A stretch of DNA of 64,000 nt from the NCBI RefSeq assembly GCF_900112005.1, contig NZ_FOKK01000004.1:62001-126000 (forward strand), read 5' to 3'. Origin of the DNA: Algoriphagus aquimarinus (GTDB lineage Bacteria > Bacteroidota > Bacteroidia > Cytophagales > Cyclobacteriaceae). The position numbers were made by a program, and so were the translations under genes. Shown piece after piece: positions 52,924-63,880 of this stretch. Position 1 is the stretch's first letter. Every line of letters starts with the position of its first letter. The notes below the pieces were generated by a model. It had not been told where the DNA came from, searched no databases, and worked only from the letters and a program-made list of their open reading frames with translations.

Positions 52924-55044
52924 ATGTTACCGAACTTAATCACCAAGACCATCACCCTAGAAGATGGCAGAGAAATAACAATAGAAACTGGCGCATTGGC
53001 GAAGCAAGCTGATGGATCAGTAGTAGTGAAGATGGGAAAAGCTATGCTTTTGGCTACAGTAGTATCCAAGAAAGAAGCTGGAGAAGGGGTGGATTTTTTA
53101 CCAATGTCTGTTGACTATCAAGAGAAATTTGCTTCCTCAGGAAAAATTCCTGGTGGATTTTTGAAGAGAGAAGGAAGACTTTCAGATTACGAGATTTTGA
53201 TTAGCCGTATCGTAGATAGAGCTATTCGCCCAATCTTCCCAGATGATTACCATGCAGATACTCAGATTGCAATCACTTTAATCAGTGGTGATGAGGATGT
53301 GCTTCCAGATGCTTTGGCTGGTCTTGCTGCTTCTGCGGCTTTGGCTGTTTCCGATATACCTTTCAACGGTCCTATCTCTGAAGTTCGCGTAGCGAAAATC
53401 GATGGTAAGTTGATCATCAACCCAACTCCAACACAGTTGGCAACAGCATCTCTAGAATTCATCGTAGCAGGATCGCTTGACTTTATCCTTATGGTAGAGG
53501 GCGAAGCGAACGAGATCGAAGAGGAAGAGATGCTAGAAGCAATGCAATATGCTCATGAGGAGATCAAGAGACATTGCCAGGCTCAGATTGAGCTTACCAA
53601 ACTTGTAGGTAAAGAAGTAAAAAGAGAATACTGTCACGAGAAGTCTGATCCGGCACTTTTCGATAAGATGAGAGCTGATGTTTACGACAAACTTTACGCT
53701 TCAGTAGGAAAGCAAATTGCCAACAAAACTGAGCGTTCTGCTTTAGTAAAAGAAATCAAAGAAGAATTCGTAGCTAGCTTAGGCGAAGATCACGGATTCG
53801 AAGCGAGCCTAATCGGCCCATATTTCAGCAAAGTCCACAAGGAAGCTGCTAGAAACTTGACATTGAATGAGAAGAAAAGATTGGATGGTAGAAAACTTGA
53901 CGAAGTAAGACCTATCTGGTCTGTTGTTGATTACTTACCATCTGCTCACGGTTCTGCTGTGTTCACTAGAGGAGAAACTCAATCGCTTACCACTTGTACT
54001 TTAGGTACTAAGATGGACGAGATGATGGTGGACGGTGCAACTATCTCAGGTTACAACAAATTCTATCTTCACTACAATTTCCCTGGATTCTCTACGGGAG
54101 AAGTGAAAATAAATAGAGGTCCTGGAAGAAGAGAAGTAGGTCATGGTAACTTGGCGATGAGAGCTTTGAGAAAAGTTCTTCCTCCTGTTGAGCAGAATCC
54201 TTACACTATCCGTATCGTATCAGACATCCTGGAATCAAACGGTTCTTCGTCTATGGCTACGGTTTGTGCTGGTTCTTTGGCATTGATGGATGCAGGTATT
54301 CCTATCAAATCTGCCGTAACTGGTATCGCTATGGGAATGATCTCTGACGCGAAAACTGGTAAATATTCTATCCTTTCTGATATTTTGGGCGATGAAGATC
54401 ACCTAGGAGATATGGATTTCAAAGTAACTGGTACTGCAAAAGGAATCACTGCTTGTCAGATGGACCTTAAAGTAGAAGGATTAGATTATTCTGTATTGAA
54501 AGAAGCTTTGCATCAAGCAAAAGCTGGTAGACTTCATATTTTGGACGAAATCACCAAAACTCTTGCTGCTCCTAAAGCAGAATTGAAGCCTCATACTCCA
54601 AGATCATTCATCATGATGATTCCTAAGGAATTGATCGGTGCTGTGATCGGGCCTGGAGGTAAAGTAATTCAGGAAATCCAGAAGGATACTGGAGCTACTA
54701 TCGTGATCGAAGAGATCGACAATCAGGGTAAAATCAACATTTTCTCTGCTAACCAAGATAAACTTAATGCTGCGCTTTCGCGTATCAAAGCAATCGTGGC
54801 TCAGCCTGAAATAGGAGAGACTTATACAGGTAAAGTAAAAAATATTCAACCTTTTGGCGCCTTTGTGGAATTTATGCCGGGTAAGGATGGTTTACTACAT
54901 ATCTCCGAGATCAAGCATGAGCGTATAGAAACTATGGACGGTGTACTTGAGCCAGGAGAAGAAATACAGGTTAAATTGATCGATGTCGATAAGAAAACTG
55001 GCAAATTCAAGCTTTCTAGAAAGGCTTTATTGCCAAAACCATAA
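52924..55044 (+). CDS. pnp: Polyribonucleotide nucleotidyltransferase (PNPase)
   Basis: A 706-residue PNPase with two RNase PH domains (first [17 protein letters not shown], second with [16 protein letters not shown]), a KH domain ([17 protein letters not shown] near 577) and an S1 domain at the end ([20 protein letters not shown]). It degrades RNA 3' to 5'. Length is normal. Confidence 0.97.
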   Translation: MLPNLITKTITLEDGREITIETGALAKQADGSVVVKMGKAMLLATVVSKKEAGEGVDFLPMSVDYQEKFASSGKIPGGFLKREGRLSDYEILISRIVDRAIRPIFPDDYHADTQIAITLISGDEDVLPDALAGLAASAALAVSDIPFNGPISEVRVAKIDGKLIINPTPTQLATASLEFIVAGSLDFILMVEGEANEIEEEEMLEAMQYAHEEIKRHCQAQIELTKLVGKEVKREYCHEKSDPALFDKMRADVYDKLYASVGKQIANKTERSALVKEIKEEFVASLGEDHGFEASLIGPYFSKVHKEAARNLTLNEKKRLDGRKLDEVRPIWSVVDYLPSAHGSAVFTRGETQSLTTCTLGTKMDEMMVDGATISGYNKFYLHYNFPGFSTGEVKINRGPGRREVGHGNLAMRALRKVLPPVEQNPYTIRIVSDILESNGSSSMATVCAGSLALMDAGIPIKSAVTGIAMGMISDAKTGKYSILSDILGDEDHLGDMDFKVTGTAKGITACQMDLKVEGLDYSVLKEALHQAKAGRLHILDEITKTLAAPKAELKPHTPRSFIMMIPKELIGAVIGPGGKVIQEIQKDTGATIVIEEIDNQGKINIFSANQDKLNAALSRIKAIVAQPEIGETYTGKVKNIQPFGAFVEFMPGKDGLLHISEIKHERIETMDGVLEPGEEIQVKLIDVDKKTGKFKLSRKALLPKP

Positions 55045-55132
55045 AAACCAGCACTGAGTGCATAAGGTTAATCGAAACATTTGATTAATTTGATTTTCTT
55101 AAACTATTAAATTTCACAAATCATATTCCTGA

Positions 55133-55996
55133 ATGAGGCAGCTAAAGATTAGCAAACAGATTACCAACAGAGAAAGTCAATCCCTGGATAAATATCTTCA
55201 AGAGATTGGAAAAGTTGACCTGTTGACAGCAGACGAAGAGGTAGTTCTGGCCAAGAGAATTAGAGAAGGTGACCAATTGGCACTTGAAAAATTGACGAAA
55301 GCCAATCTCCGATTTGTTGTTTCAGTTGCCAAGCAGTACCAAAACCAAGGACTTTCTTTGGGGGATTTGATCAATGAGGGTAACCTTGGATTGATCAAAG
55401 CTGCACAGCGTTTTGATGAAACTCGTGGATTTAAATTTATCTCCTATGCCGTTTGGTGGATTAGACAATCTATCCTTCAGGCACTAGCGGAGCAGTCTAG
55501 AATTGTTCGTCTTCCATTGAACAGAGTAGGTTCATTGAATAAGATCAGCAAGACGTTCAGCGAGCTAGAGCAGAAATTCGAGCGTGAGCCATCTCCAGAA
55601 GAATTGGCTGAAGTGCTAGAAGTAACTGCAAATGAGGTAGTTGATACTATGAAAATCTCTGGTCGTCACGTATCTATGGATGCTCCTTTTGTTCAAGGTG
55701 AAGAAAATAGCCTTTTGGATGTATTGGAAAATGATGGAGACGAAAAGCCAGATGATGGTTTGATGAATGATTCCCTTCGTAAGGAAGTTCAACGAGCACT
55801 TTCCACCTTGACACAAAGAGAAGCTGATGTAATCACGCTTTACTTTGGATTGAATGGTGAGCATGCGATGACTCTGGAAGAAATCGGAGAAAAATTCAAC
55901 CTTACCAGAGAGCGAGTAAGACAAATCAAAGAGAAGGCTATTCGCCGACTGAGACATACTTCCCGTAGTAAGACATTGAAACCTTACCTCGGATAA
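55133..55996 (+). CDS. rpoD: Primary sigma factor RpoD/SigA
   Basis: A 287-residue sigma-70 without region 1.1, as usual in Bacteroidota. Region 2 has [20 protein letters not shown], region 3 follows, and region 4 has [20 protein letters not shown]. It sets promoter choice for housekeeping genes, including TAnnTTTG-type promoters. A terminator ends the unit. Confidence 0.96.
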   Translation: MRQLKISKQITNRESQSLDKYLQEIGKVDLLTADEEVVLAKRIREGDQLALEKLTKANLRFVVSVAKQYQNQGLSLGDLINEGNLGLIKAAQRFDETRGFKFISYAVWWIRQSILQALAEQSRIVRLPLNRVGSLNKISKTFSELEQKFEREPSPEELAEVLEVTANEVVDTMKISGRHVSMDAPFVQGEENSLLDVLENDGDEKPDDGLMNDSLRKEVQRALSTLTQREADVITLYFGLNGEHAMTLEEIGEKFNLTRERVRQIKEKAIRRLRHTSRSKTLKPYLG

Positions 55997-56012
55997 GCAA
56001 GCACACAAGTAG

Positions 56013-56038
56013 AAAGGGGGTTTTAGCCCCCTTTTTTA
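56013..56038 (+). terminator. Terminator after rpoD
   Basis: AAAGGGGG and CCCCCTTT with a 6-base loop, followed by T-rich sequence. Confidence 0.88.
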
Positions 56039-56179
56039 TTTCATTATATTCTACCTTAGTATCAGAGTCTAGCTCAAATACTATTTCCTTAAGCCTAAAG
56101 CTTAGGGAATTTTAACAATATGCAACTTTGTTACTAAGTTAGGATTCATAAAATTTGCCCGATTTAATATATTCTATTA

Positions 56180-57124
56180 ATGAATCCAGAAATTGAAAAA
56201 GTAAAAGTTTTGATCGTAGGATCAGGACCAGCAGGTTACACTGCAGCGATATATGCTTCTAGAGCAGGACTTTCTCCTGTTTTATATACTGGTGGACAGC
56301 CAGGTGGTCAGTTGACCATAACCAATGACGTAGAAAATTATCCAGGTTATCCTAACGGAGTAGCAGGGCCTGAGATGATGGAAGACTTTAGAAAGCAAGC
56401 TGAACGATTTGGAACTCAGGTACGATATGGCTTGGCAACTAGTGTGGATTTCAGCACTAAGCCTCATACTGTGATCATCGATGAGCAAATCACGATTCAT
56501 GCTGATACAGTGTTGATCTCTACAGGAGCTTCAGCCAAATGGCTAGGCATTGAAAGCGAAACTAGATTGAACGGCAAAGGTGTTTCTGCCTGTGCTGTAT
56601 GTGATGGTTTCTTTTTCAGAGGACAGGAAGTGGCGATTGTTGGAGCTGGAGATACAGCGTGTGAAGAAGCATCTTACTTGTCTAATATCTGTAGCAAGGT
56701 CTACATGTTGATTAGAAAGGATGAAATGCGAGCTTCACAGATCATGCAAAAGCGTGTGATGAATAATCCAAAGATTGAAATTCTCTGGAATACAGAAACG
56801 GATGAGATCCTTGGAGAGGAAGAAGTAAACGGCATAAGAATCTTCAATAATAAAACTGGAGAAAAATCAGAAATCGCTATTTCTGGCTTCTTTGTTGCTA
56901 TTGGTCACGAACCAAACACCGGCATATTTAAAGATTATATTCATATGGATGATGCCGGTTATATCAAAACTATCCCAGGAAGTACCAGAACAAACGTTGA
57001 AGGCGTTTTTGCTTGTGGTGATGCACAAGACAATATCTACCGTCAAGCAGTAACGGCGGCAGGTACAGGCTGTATGGCCGCTTTGGACGCTGAACGATAT
57101 TTGGCAGAGTTTGAGAATGATTAA
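56180..57124 (+). CDS. trxB: Thioredoxin reductase
   Basis: A 314-residue FAD enzyme with GSGPAG (14-19), CAVC active-site cysteines (138 and 141), NADPH-binding GAGDTACEEA, and the C-terminal GVFACGDAQDNIYRQAVTAA. It keeps thioredoxin reduced. It is followed 9 bases later by the M23 gene, so these may form one unit. Confidence 0.95.
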   Translation: MNPEIEKVKVLIVGSGPAGYTAAIYASRAGLSPVLYTGGQPGGQLTITNDVENYPGYPNGVAGPEMMEDFRKQAERFGTQVRYGLATSVDFSTKPHTVIIDEQITIHADTVLISTGASAKWLGIESETRLNGKGVSACAVCDGFFFRGQEVAIVGAGDTACEEASYLSNICSKVYMLIRKDEMRASQIMQKRVMNNPKIEILWNTETDEILGEEEVNGIRIFNNKTGEKSEIAISGFFVAIGHEPNTGIFKDYIHMDDAGYIKTIPGSTRTNVEGVFACGDAQDNIYRQAVTAAGTGCMAALDAERYLAEFEND

Positions 57125-57133
57125 ACCCAATAA

Positions 57134-58177
57134 ATGAGGTATTCGATCCTATTTGTAGTCTTTTGTTTAAATCTGAGCATTGGTGTGTTAAATGCCAATG
57201 CTCAAATTTTTCCAAAGATTATTAAGAAAAATAACAACACTCAATCCTCTACTGTAGGTCAGGAGAGGAAGAATATTGAACTCCGTTCATTCGATCAGGA
57301 GTCGTATCTCAAAACATTATCCTCGGTTACAGATTCCATTATTTTTGAAAATAATGTACACCTAGGAAGAGTTAGGTCCATTATCAGTGAAGATCAGAAT
57401 ATCATGATCTGGGCACCCACAAACCAGCTGATCAAAGTTTCCGAGCAAATACAAATAGACAGTATTTGGGTAACTGCCTACGAATATTACTCTGCGTGGG
57501 ATTCCAACAAAATAGATATTTACAATTTCGACCCAAAGACCTTCAAAGACAGCGTTAATATTCAGCTGTACGATGAATTTTTCGGTTACAATTGGAAAAT
57601 GCCTTTAGAAACTACGCCAGTGACATCTCCTTATGGGTATAGATGGAGAAGATGGCATTATGGGACAGATTTAGATCTTAATACAGGAGATCCCGTTTTC
57701 AGTGGTTTTGATGGAATTGTTCGTGTGAAATCATATGATAGATATGGTTACGGTTATTACATCGTAGTACGCCATAAAAATGGCCTAGAAACTCTCTATG
57801 GTCATTTGTCTAAGCAACTCGTTGATATAGGACAAGAGGTCAAAGCGGGAGATTTAATAGCATATGGTGGAAGTACAGGAAAGAGTACTGGTTCACATTT
57901 GCACTACGAACTGAGATACAGGGGATTAGCTTTTGATCCTCAAAAAGTTTATGACTTTTCTGACAATAAAATACTGAGTCAAAATTATTTAATAACTCCT
58001 GCTCTTTTTGGCAACATTGTTCAGGCTAGAACAAACGCTTATCATAAAGTGAAGAAGGGTGAAAATCTAGGTTCTATAGCACGTAAATACGGTGTTTCTG
58101 TAAGTTCGCTGACCAAATTAAACGGTATCTCAACTCGAACGATTTTAAAAATAGGACAAAACCTTCGGGTTAAATAG
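57134..58177 (+). CDS. Exported M23 peptidase with LysM domain
   Basis: A 347-residue protein with a signal peptide (up to ANA, about 23), an N-terminal region, an M23 domain with zinc ligands H175 and D179 (HYGTDLD) and H255/H257 (GSHLHYE), H224 (LYGH), and a C-terminal LysM repeat (304-347, YHKVKKGENLGSIARKYGVS). It should cut peptidoglycan cross-bridges. All catalytic residues are present. Confidence 0.93.
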   Translation: MRYSILFVVFCLNLSIGVLNANAQIFPKIIKKNNNTQSSTVGQERKNIELRSFDQESYLKTLSSVTDSIIFENNVHLGRVRSIISEDQNIMIWAPTNQLIKVSEQIQIDSIWVTAYEYYSAWDSNKIDIYNFDPKTFKDSVNIQLYDEFFGYNWKMPLETTPVTSPYGYRWRRWHYGTDLDLNTGDPVFSGFDGIVRVKSYDRYGYGYYIVVRHKNGLETLYGHLSKQLVDIGQEVKAGDLIAYGGSTGKSTGSHLHYELRYRGLAFDPQKVYDFSDNKILSQNYLITPALFGNIVQARTNAYHKVKKGENLGSIARKYGVSVSSLTKLNGISTRTILKIGQNLRVK

Positions 58178-58189
58178 CCAAATTAGAAA

Positions 58190-58909
58190 ATGACAAAGCT
58201 GGATATTTTAGTTTTTGCTGCTCATCCTGATGATGCAGAATTAGGTTGCTCTGGGACTATCGCTTCTCATATAGCAAAAGGTCACAAGGTAGGAGTGGTG
58301 GATTTTACTCAAGGTGAAATGGGAACCCGTGGTACTCCAGCCTTACGACTTGAAGAAGCTGAAACTGCTAGTAAAATATTGAATCTGTCCGCTAGAGAAA
58401 ACTTAGGTTTTAAAGACGTCTATTTTCAAAATGATGAGGATCATCAATTGAAACTGATCGAAATGATCAGAAAATACAGGCCTGAAATCGTGTTGGCCAA
58501 TGCAGTTTCGGATAGGCATCCTGATCATGGGAAAGGATCAAGTCTGGCAAGTTCAGCTTGCTTTATGAGTGGTCTTCGTAAGATTGAAACTCAAATGGAT
58601 GGAGAAAATCAAGAAGCTTGGAGACCAAAATTTGTTTATCACTATATCCAAAATAATTACATTGAGCCTGATTTTGTAATGGATATCACTCCTTATTGGC
58701 AGACTAAAATTGACAGTATTTTGGCTTTTCAGTCTCAATTCTACGATCCATCTAGTGATGAGCCTAAGAGCTTTATTTCAGATCCGGAATTTCTTCCTTT
58801 TATCGAAGCTAGAGCTAGGGAATTTGGACACAAAATTCTAGTTAAATATGGTGAAGGCTTCACCGTAGAACGAATGATAGGAACTGATGATCTTTTTGAC
58901 CTGAAATAA
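58190..58909 (+). CDS. bshB1: Bacillithiol biosynthesis deacetylase
   Basis: A 239-residue PIG-L/LmbE deacetylase. Zinc site: AHPDDAE (H12, D15) and RHPDH (H113). The segment FTQGEMGTRGTPALRLEEA is the BshB1 signature. It removes the acetyl group from GlcNAc-malate in bacillithiol synthesis. It is 12 bases after the M23 gene and its stop abuts the convergent pdxH gene. Confidence 0.93.
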   Translation: MTKLDILVFAAHPDDAELGCSGTIASHIAKGHKVGVVDFTQGEMGTRGTPALRLEEAETASKILNLSARENLGFKDVYFQNDEDHQLKLIEMIRKYRPEIVLANAVSDRHPDHGKGSSLASSACFMSGLRKIETQMDGENQEAWRPKFVYHYIQNNYIEPDFVMDITPYWQTKIDSILAFQSQFYDPSSDEPKSFISDPEFLPFIEARAREFGHKILVKYGEGFTVERMIGTDDLFDLK

Positions 58910-59542
58910 TCAGGGCGCTAGTCTATCGATAACCCATTCACCTTCATGTAGCTTGTATTTGATTCTATCATGGAGTCTGCTAGGTCTTCCTTGCCAAAAT
59001 TCAATTGTAGAAGCCATGAGTCTATAACCACCCCAATGTGGTGGTCTAGCCATTTGCTTTGCTTCGAATTCTTTCTCTACATCTACCTGTTTGCTGCTCA
59101 AATCATCTCTAGAAGTGATTATTTGGCTTTGTGGAGACACCCATGCCCCAATCTGTGAACCAATTGGTCTTGAGAAAAAATAGGTGTCAGATTCCTTTTC
59201 GCTAACTTTTTCTACAAATCCACGAACTCTTACCTGACGCTCAAGCTCAGGCCAGAAAAAAGTCAATGAGGCTGAATTGTGCTTTTCCAATTCCTTACCT
59301 TTTTCACTTTGATAATTTGTGAAAAACACGAATCCAGAATCAATTCCTTTCAATAATAAAATTCTAGCATTGGGAATGCCATCCAATCCAATTGTTGAAA
59401 CAGTCATTGCATTGACTTCCAGAACTTCAGCATTTATTGCCTCATCAAACCAAGACTTAAATTGAGCTATTGGATCTAGGTTTACATCACTGATGTCCAG
59501 CGATTTAATTGTATAATCTTTACGTATTGCTGAGATATCCAT
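58910..59542 (-). CDS. pdxH: Pyridoxamine 5'-phosphate oxidase
   Basis: A 210-residue PdxH: substrate and FMN-binding segments (FTNYQSEKGKELEKHNSASL, RQVRVRGFVEKVSEKESDTYF), and the C-terminal EFWQGRPSRLHDRIKY, a family hallmark. It makes pyridoxal phosphate. It is on the strand opposite to its neighbours, end to end with bshB1. Confidence 0.96.
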   Translation of the reverse strand: MDISAIRKDYTIKSLDISDVNLDPIAQFKSWFDEAINAEVLEVNAMTVSTIGLDGIPNARILLLKGIDSGFVFFTNYQSEKGKELEKHNSASLTFFWPELERQVRVRGFVEKVSEKESDTYFFSRPIGSQIGAWVSPQSQIITSRDDLSSKQVDVEKEFEAKQMARPPHWGGYRLMASTIEFWQGRPSRLHDRIKYKLHEGEWVIDRLAP

Positions 59543-59644
59543 AGTAGGTTGTTGATCAAGAAAATCTTATGGATAAAAGTACCATAGGCATTGCATTTAA
59601 AAAATTATGATCTATATTTTTCAAGAATTTAGATTTTGAGCAGA

Positions 59645-60214
59645 ATGAATAAAGATGAACAGCGTAATCCTAAAGCCGGTGATCTTCTAATTTCCGAACC
59701 ATTTTTGCAGGACGAGAATTTCGTTCGCTCTGTGGTTCTGCTTTGTGAGCATTCAGAAGAGGGGAGTTTTGGGCTAATTATTAATAAACCATCGATCCTT
59801 AAACTGGGAGAGCTCGTTGAAGCGCTAGACTTTTTGGATAAAGATATATTCGTAGGTGGACCTGTAGAGCAGAATACTCTGCATTTCATATACTTAGGAG
59901 AAAAGGCTTTAGATGGAAGTATCTCCTTAGGCGAGAATATTTGGTGGGGCGGTGATTATGAATCTTTGGTAGAAAAACTTAAGCTCGGGCTCTTTGACCC
60001 AGAGTCAGTTCGCTTTTTCTTAGGATACAGTGGTTGGGGCGCAACGCAATTGGATGACGAGCTATCAGAGGATACTTGGATTATATGTAGGGAAAACCTT
60101 GGAGAGAAAACATTTGATTTTACACCTGAAGAACTCTGGAGAAACTTGCTTAAAAATATGGGAGGGGAGTTTAAGGTAATAGCAAATTATCCACTAGATC
60201 CAAGATTAAATTAG
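59645..60214 (+). CDS. YqgE/AlgH-family protein
   Basis: A 189-residue protein starting at the ATG at 59645 (a TTG 9 bases upstream is also in frame). Patterns FGLIINKPSILKLGEL, FVGGPVEQNTLHF and FFLGYSGWGATQLDDEL are typical for the UPF0301/YqgE family. Role unknown; AlgH in Pseudomonas has been linked to regulation. Confidence 0.9.
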   Translation: MNKDEQRNPKAGDLLISEPFLQDENFVRSVVLLCEHSEEGSFGLIINKPSILKLGELVEALDFLDKDIFVGGPVEQNTLHFIYLGEKALDGSISLGENIWWGGDYESLVEKLKLGLFDPESVRFFLGYSGWGATQLDDELSEDTWIICRENLGEKTFDFTPEELWRNLLKNMGGEFKVIANYPLDPRLN

Positions 60215-60262
60215 GCAAAATCCCTACTTTTGCTCATATTGCCGCCTAATAGTACTGTTTTT

Positions 60263-62413
60263 ATGACTGAGAAAAGTAATGATTTGTCCGACAAGGACAA
60301 GGTGACTCAAGCCTCCAATTCTGAAGAGGTAAAGGGTATCGAAAATGAAACTAATTCTGAAGCTAACAAAGAAACTGTAGCCGATCAGGACAGCAAGACT
60401 GAACCTGAAATAGAATCCACTACTTCAATTGAAAAAGTACCTGTGGAATCTGAGCCTACAGAAGCTAAAGAAACTAGTGAAGAGGTAACCGATGAAACGC
60501 CTTCCGAAGAACTTGAAGCTGCAGAGAGCGAATCGCCTGCCAATGCTGAAGAAACTCCAACCCCATCTGAAAATGCTACCGAAGAGGTAGTTTCCGAAGA
60601 TAAAACAGAAGAAGAGGCAGCCTCTTCCGAGACTGTTGAAGCTTCAAATACTGATGAGGATGAAGCTACAGAGGAGAATGAGGAGGAAGATGAACATCAT
60701 GATGAAGAGATTGATGTCACTGTGCTATCTAAAATAGAGCTAGTAGCTTTACTCAAAAGTAAAGTAAAACAAGATAATATTTATAGAATCGATAAGCTAG
60801 TCCATGAAATCAAGGCAGCTTTCGATGAATACACCCATAAGGAAAAGGCCGAAGCTTTGGAGAATTTCAAGGCCGAAGGTGGAGTAGAGGATGATTTTGA
60901 CTTCCGTCCAAGTGATGAGGAGAAAGAATTCAACACCTATTATTACGAATACCGTCATCAGCTTGGAGCGCTTCGCAAAGAAGCAGAGAAGCAGAAGGAA
61001 TCCAATTTTACAGCTAAAAATGAATTGCTTAATAAACTCCGCGATTTAGTTGATGGAGAAGAAACGACGCTTAGTATGGCTACTATCAAGGGCCTACAAG
61101 AAGAGTGGAAAAGCATAGGACCAGTTCCTCCAGCACAAAACAGAAGTTTATGGGCGAGCTACAATGCCTTGATGGATCGCTTCTACGATAATAGAAGCAT
61201 CTATTTTGAGCTTAAAGAACTTGATCGTAAAAAGAATCTTGAAAGCAAATTAGAGCTTGTTGGCAAGGCAGTAGCATTGAAGGATGTAAAAGACCTTAAA
61301 GATGCTATCAAAGCCTTGAATGACCTTCATGAAGAGTTCAAACATATTGGCCCCGTTCCTAGAGATGAGCAGGAAGCTTTGTGGCAAAAATTCAAAGGAG
61401 CATCTGATGCAGTTTATGACAGAAGAAAGGACTTCTATGAAGGCCAAAAAGAGGTATTCAAAGTAAATCAAGATCAGAAAGAAGCTTTAATAGAAGCTTT
61501 GAAACCATTTGCTGATTTCAAAGCAGATAGAATCCGTGATTGGAATATCAAGACTAAAGAGATCTTAGAAATTCAGAAGAACTGGGAGAAAATAGGACCA
61601 GTGCCTAGAGAGTCAGGCAAAGATGTTAACAAGGCATTCTGGGCAGCTTTCAAACAATTTTTCCATGGTAAGAATTTATTCTTCAAAGAACTCGATGAAA
61701 TCCGCGCTACTAACCAGGCAAAAGCGGAGGACTTGATCACTAAAGCGGAAGAGCTAAAAGACAATAAGGATTGGCAGAACACTTCTAATGCTTTGGTGAA
61801 GCTGCAGCAGGAATGGAAGAAGCTAGGACCTACACCTGAGAAAAGCAGAGATAGTCTTTATAAGCGCTTTAAATTAGCTTGTGATACTTTCTTTGACAAC
61901 AGGAGAGACTCTAATAAACAAGAGAATGCTGAGTTCGAAGAGAACCTTGTAAGCAAGCAAGAGATTTGTAAGAAACTGACAGAAGCTGCTGCCAATGAAA
62001 ATGTTTCTGAAGAAGAACTATCAAAATTTGTTAGTGAATTCAATGACCTTGGTTTCGTACCAAGAAAATCTATGAAAGAGATTCAGGCTCAATTTAAAAC
62101 AGCCGTTGATCTTTACTTAGAAAAATTGAGTCCAGATGGAGCCGGAAGAGAAGACTTCCTTTTCAGATTAAATCTGAATAGACTACAGTCGGATCCGAAC
62201 GCAGTGAAAACTCTTAATAAGAAAGAGCATGGTATTCGCAAGCAAATTTCTGAATTGGAGAATAACATCACCTTGTGGAAAAACAATTTGGAATTCTTTG
62301 CTGCTTCTAGAACTGCAGATAAATTGAAAGATCAGTTTGATCTAAAGATCCAAAAAGCAGAAGAAGAGGTCGAAAAACTGAAAAGTAAGCTGTCAATTAT
62401 AAGGGAGTTTTAA
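60263..62413 (+). CDS. DUF349-repeat protein with acidic N-terminus
   Basis: I chose the ATG at 60263 (716 residues); a TTG 33 bases upstream is less likely. The first 150 residues are an acidic low-complexity tail (glutamate- and serine/threonine-rich). Then come several DUF349 units with the repeated W-x3-GPVPP or KIGPVPR motif (LQEEWKSIGPVPPAQNR, NWEKIGPVPRESGK, WKKLGPTPEKSRD). The domain is all-helical and found widely in Bacteroidota; function is not known. It is not secreted. Confidence 0.85.
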   Translation: MTEKSNDLSDKDKVTQASNSEEVKGIENETNSEANKETVADQDSKTEPEIESTTSIEKVPVESEPTEAKETSEEVTDETPSEELEAAESESPANAEETPTPSENATEEVVSEDKTEEEAASSETVEASNTDEDEATEENEEEDEHHDEEIDVTVLSKIELVALLKSKVKQDNIYRIDKLVHEIKAAFDEYTHKEKAEALENFKAEGGVEDDFDFRPSDEEKEFNTYYYEYRHQLGALRKEAEKQKESNFTAKNELLNKLRDLVDGEETTLSMATIKGLQEEWKSIGPVPPAQNRSLWASYNALMDRFYDNRSIYFELKELDRKKNLESKLELVGKAVALKDVKDLKDAIKALNDLHEEFKHIGPVPRDEQEALWQKFKGASDAVYDRRKDFYEGQKEVFKVNQDQKEALIEALKPFADFKADRIRDWNIKTKEILEIQKNWEKIGPVPRESGKDVNKAFWAAFKQFFHGKNLFFKELDEIRATNQAKAEDLITKAEELKDNKDWQNTSNALVKLQQEWKKLGPTPEKSRDSLYKRFKLACDTFFDNRRDSNKQENAEFEENLVSKQEICKKLTEAAANENVSEEELSKFVSEFNDLGFVPRKSMKEIQAQFKTAVDLYLEKLSPDGAGREDFLFRLNLNRLQSDPNAVKTLNKKEHGIRKQISELENNITLWKNNLEFFAASRTADKLKDQFDLKIQKAEEEVEKLKSKLSIIREF

Positions 62414-62461
62414 ATTTTTCTCACTCAGAATAAGGAAGATAGGATTTTTCTTTTCTGAGGG

Positions 62462-62493
62462 TTTGGAGCGAATAAAGTGAACCTCTATATTTG
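62462..62493 (+). promoter_or_regulatory. Promoter of tRNA-Thr
   Basis: TTTG (62462-62465) and TATATTTG (62486-62493) are 20 bases apart and fit the Bacteroidota -33/-7 pattern well. The tRNA starts 20 bases later. Confidence 0.7.
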
Positions 62494-62513
62494 CATCACC
62501 AATACGGAAAAAA

Positions 62514-62586
<73 letters not shown>

Positions 62587-62587
62587 C

Positions 62588-62618
62588 AAAAAGAGAAACA
62601 GAAATGTTTCTCTTTTTT
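62588..62618 (+). terminator. Terminator after tRNA-Thr
   Basis: AAAGAGAAACA pairs with TGTTTCTCTTT around a GAAA loop, followed by T. Confidence 0.9.
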
Positions 62619-62645
62619 GGTTTTAGGGCATTTTTTATTCCAGTT

Positions 62646-62903
62646 CTAAATCTGAATTTCCTTATCGATTGTGGCTTCGGATATTTCAGCAACCATCATA
62701 AGGAATATGGAGATGCCTAGGCAACTGAAAAAAGTAATAAAGAATGAGTTGATAGTCGCGTCCTTATATATCCTCATAATGAAGGGCGTTAGGAAAACAA
62801 TTAAGGCAACTAGTTTTAAAACTTTAGCGCCTATGGATATTGCAGGATGATATTTTGGATTGATCCGCAAATTGGAAGGAAGGTAATTTCTTTTGCTTTT
62901 CAT
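62646..62903 (-). CDS. Small two-helix membrane protein
   Basis: An 85-residue protein with hydrophobic stretches at about residues 25-43 (AKVLKLVALIVFLTPF) and 52-72 (NSFFITFFSCLGISIFLMMV). I do not recognise it. It lies alone on the minus strand. Confidence 0.55.
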   Translation of the reverse strand: MKSKRNYLPSNLRINPKYHPAISIGAKVLKLVALIVFLTPFIMRIYKDATINSFFITFFSCLGISIFLMMVAEISEATIDKEIQI

Positions 62904-63054
62904 GATTACTTTGGGTTTAACATATTAAGAAATCCGAGCTACTGACAGAAAACCATGTAGAATGATGAATTCCTTTGCTTAATAAGATAATGTTTATTCC
63001 TTAAATAATCTGTCTCGTGAAATATTATTTCGATATGCTACGGGTGCAAAAACT

Positions 63055-63091
63055 AAAAAGCTCCTTACATAGAAAAAGTAAGGAGCTTTTT
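63055..63091 (-). terminator. Terminator after the SGNH hydrolase gene
   Basis: AAAAAGCTCCTTAC pairs with GTAAGGAGCTTTTT around a 9-base loop. It is symmetrical and could act in both directions. It lies downstream of the SGNH gene on the minus strand. Confidence 0.85.
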
Positions 63092-63163
63092 AATGTGATC
63101 GAATGAAAGATGTGCTAATCTGCCTTTTTATTAACTTGTTTTAAGTGAAGCTATGCTTGCCAC

Positions 63164-63880
63164 TTATTTTGGCCAGGCTAGAAAAGCTACTTGAAGCTCT
63201 CCCAGTCTTTCGTAACCAGTCGCATTCATATGGATTGGGTCGGTGTAATAAAGATCTTTGTTATAAACGCTATAACCGCCTAATGTGAACTGATCCAAGT
63301 AAGGAAGACCATGAAGTTCACAGATTCGTTTTTGCATCGCCACATAGGCTTGCATTCCGTTTTCTGCGAAAGGATCATAGGCTCCTCTGTCATTAAATGC
63401 TTTACTGGAAGTGAAAAAGTAGATCTGTGCTTTTGGATTGAGCTCGTAGATCTTTTTGATACAATAGTTGATGCCACCTGCCTGCGTGATAAGCTTGCTT
63501 TCGTCAAAACCATCGAATTCAGTATAGTCGGTATAGCTACCCACATCCCGCTTATTGGTGTAGTCATTGGTTGAAGCCCAAAGAATGTAGATATCAAAGA
63601 CTCCAGCTTCATCTACCTGCTGCTGAAGAGATTTTCCTTGAAGTGAAGAAAAACCTGCCCCGCCCACACCGTAATTGGTAATACGCATTCCTAGTTGTTC
63701 CTTCCACATTACCTTGGCAATGTCACTAGCGGGAATTACAGACACCGATCCTCCAAAAACAGCCACTGACTTACCGTAATTAGACGAAGCTTTCAATGCT
63801 ATTCCCTCTAGGTTTTGAGCAAAAGCCTGAGTACACAGAAAGGCAAATAGAATAATTAGATAGTTCTTGATTCCACTCAT
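63164..63880 (-). CDS. Exported SGNH/GDSL-type hydrolase
   Basis: A 238-residue protein with a signal peptide (LIILFAFLCTQAFA). SGNH blocks: nucleophile in VFGGSVSV (block I), G-containing block II (YGVGGAGFSS), block III WASTNDYTN and block V DPIHMNATGYERLG with aspartate and histidine. An esterase or acetyl-hydrolase role on glycans is expected, substrate unknown. It is the last complete gene; no gene is seen from 63881 to 64000. Confidence 0.85.
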   Translation of the reverse strand: MSGIKNYLIILFAFLCTQAFAQNLEGIALKASSNYGKSVAVFGGSVSVIPASDIAKVMWKEQLGMRITNYGVGGAGFSSLQGKSLQQQVDEAGVFDIYILWASTNDYTNKRDVGSYTDYTEFDGFDESKLITQAGGINYCIKKIYELNPKAQIYFFTSSKAFNDRGAYDPFAENGMQAYVAMQKRICELHGLPYLDQFTLGGYSVYNKDLYYTDPIHMNATGYERLGELQVAFLAWPK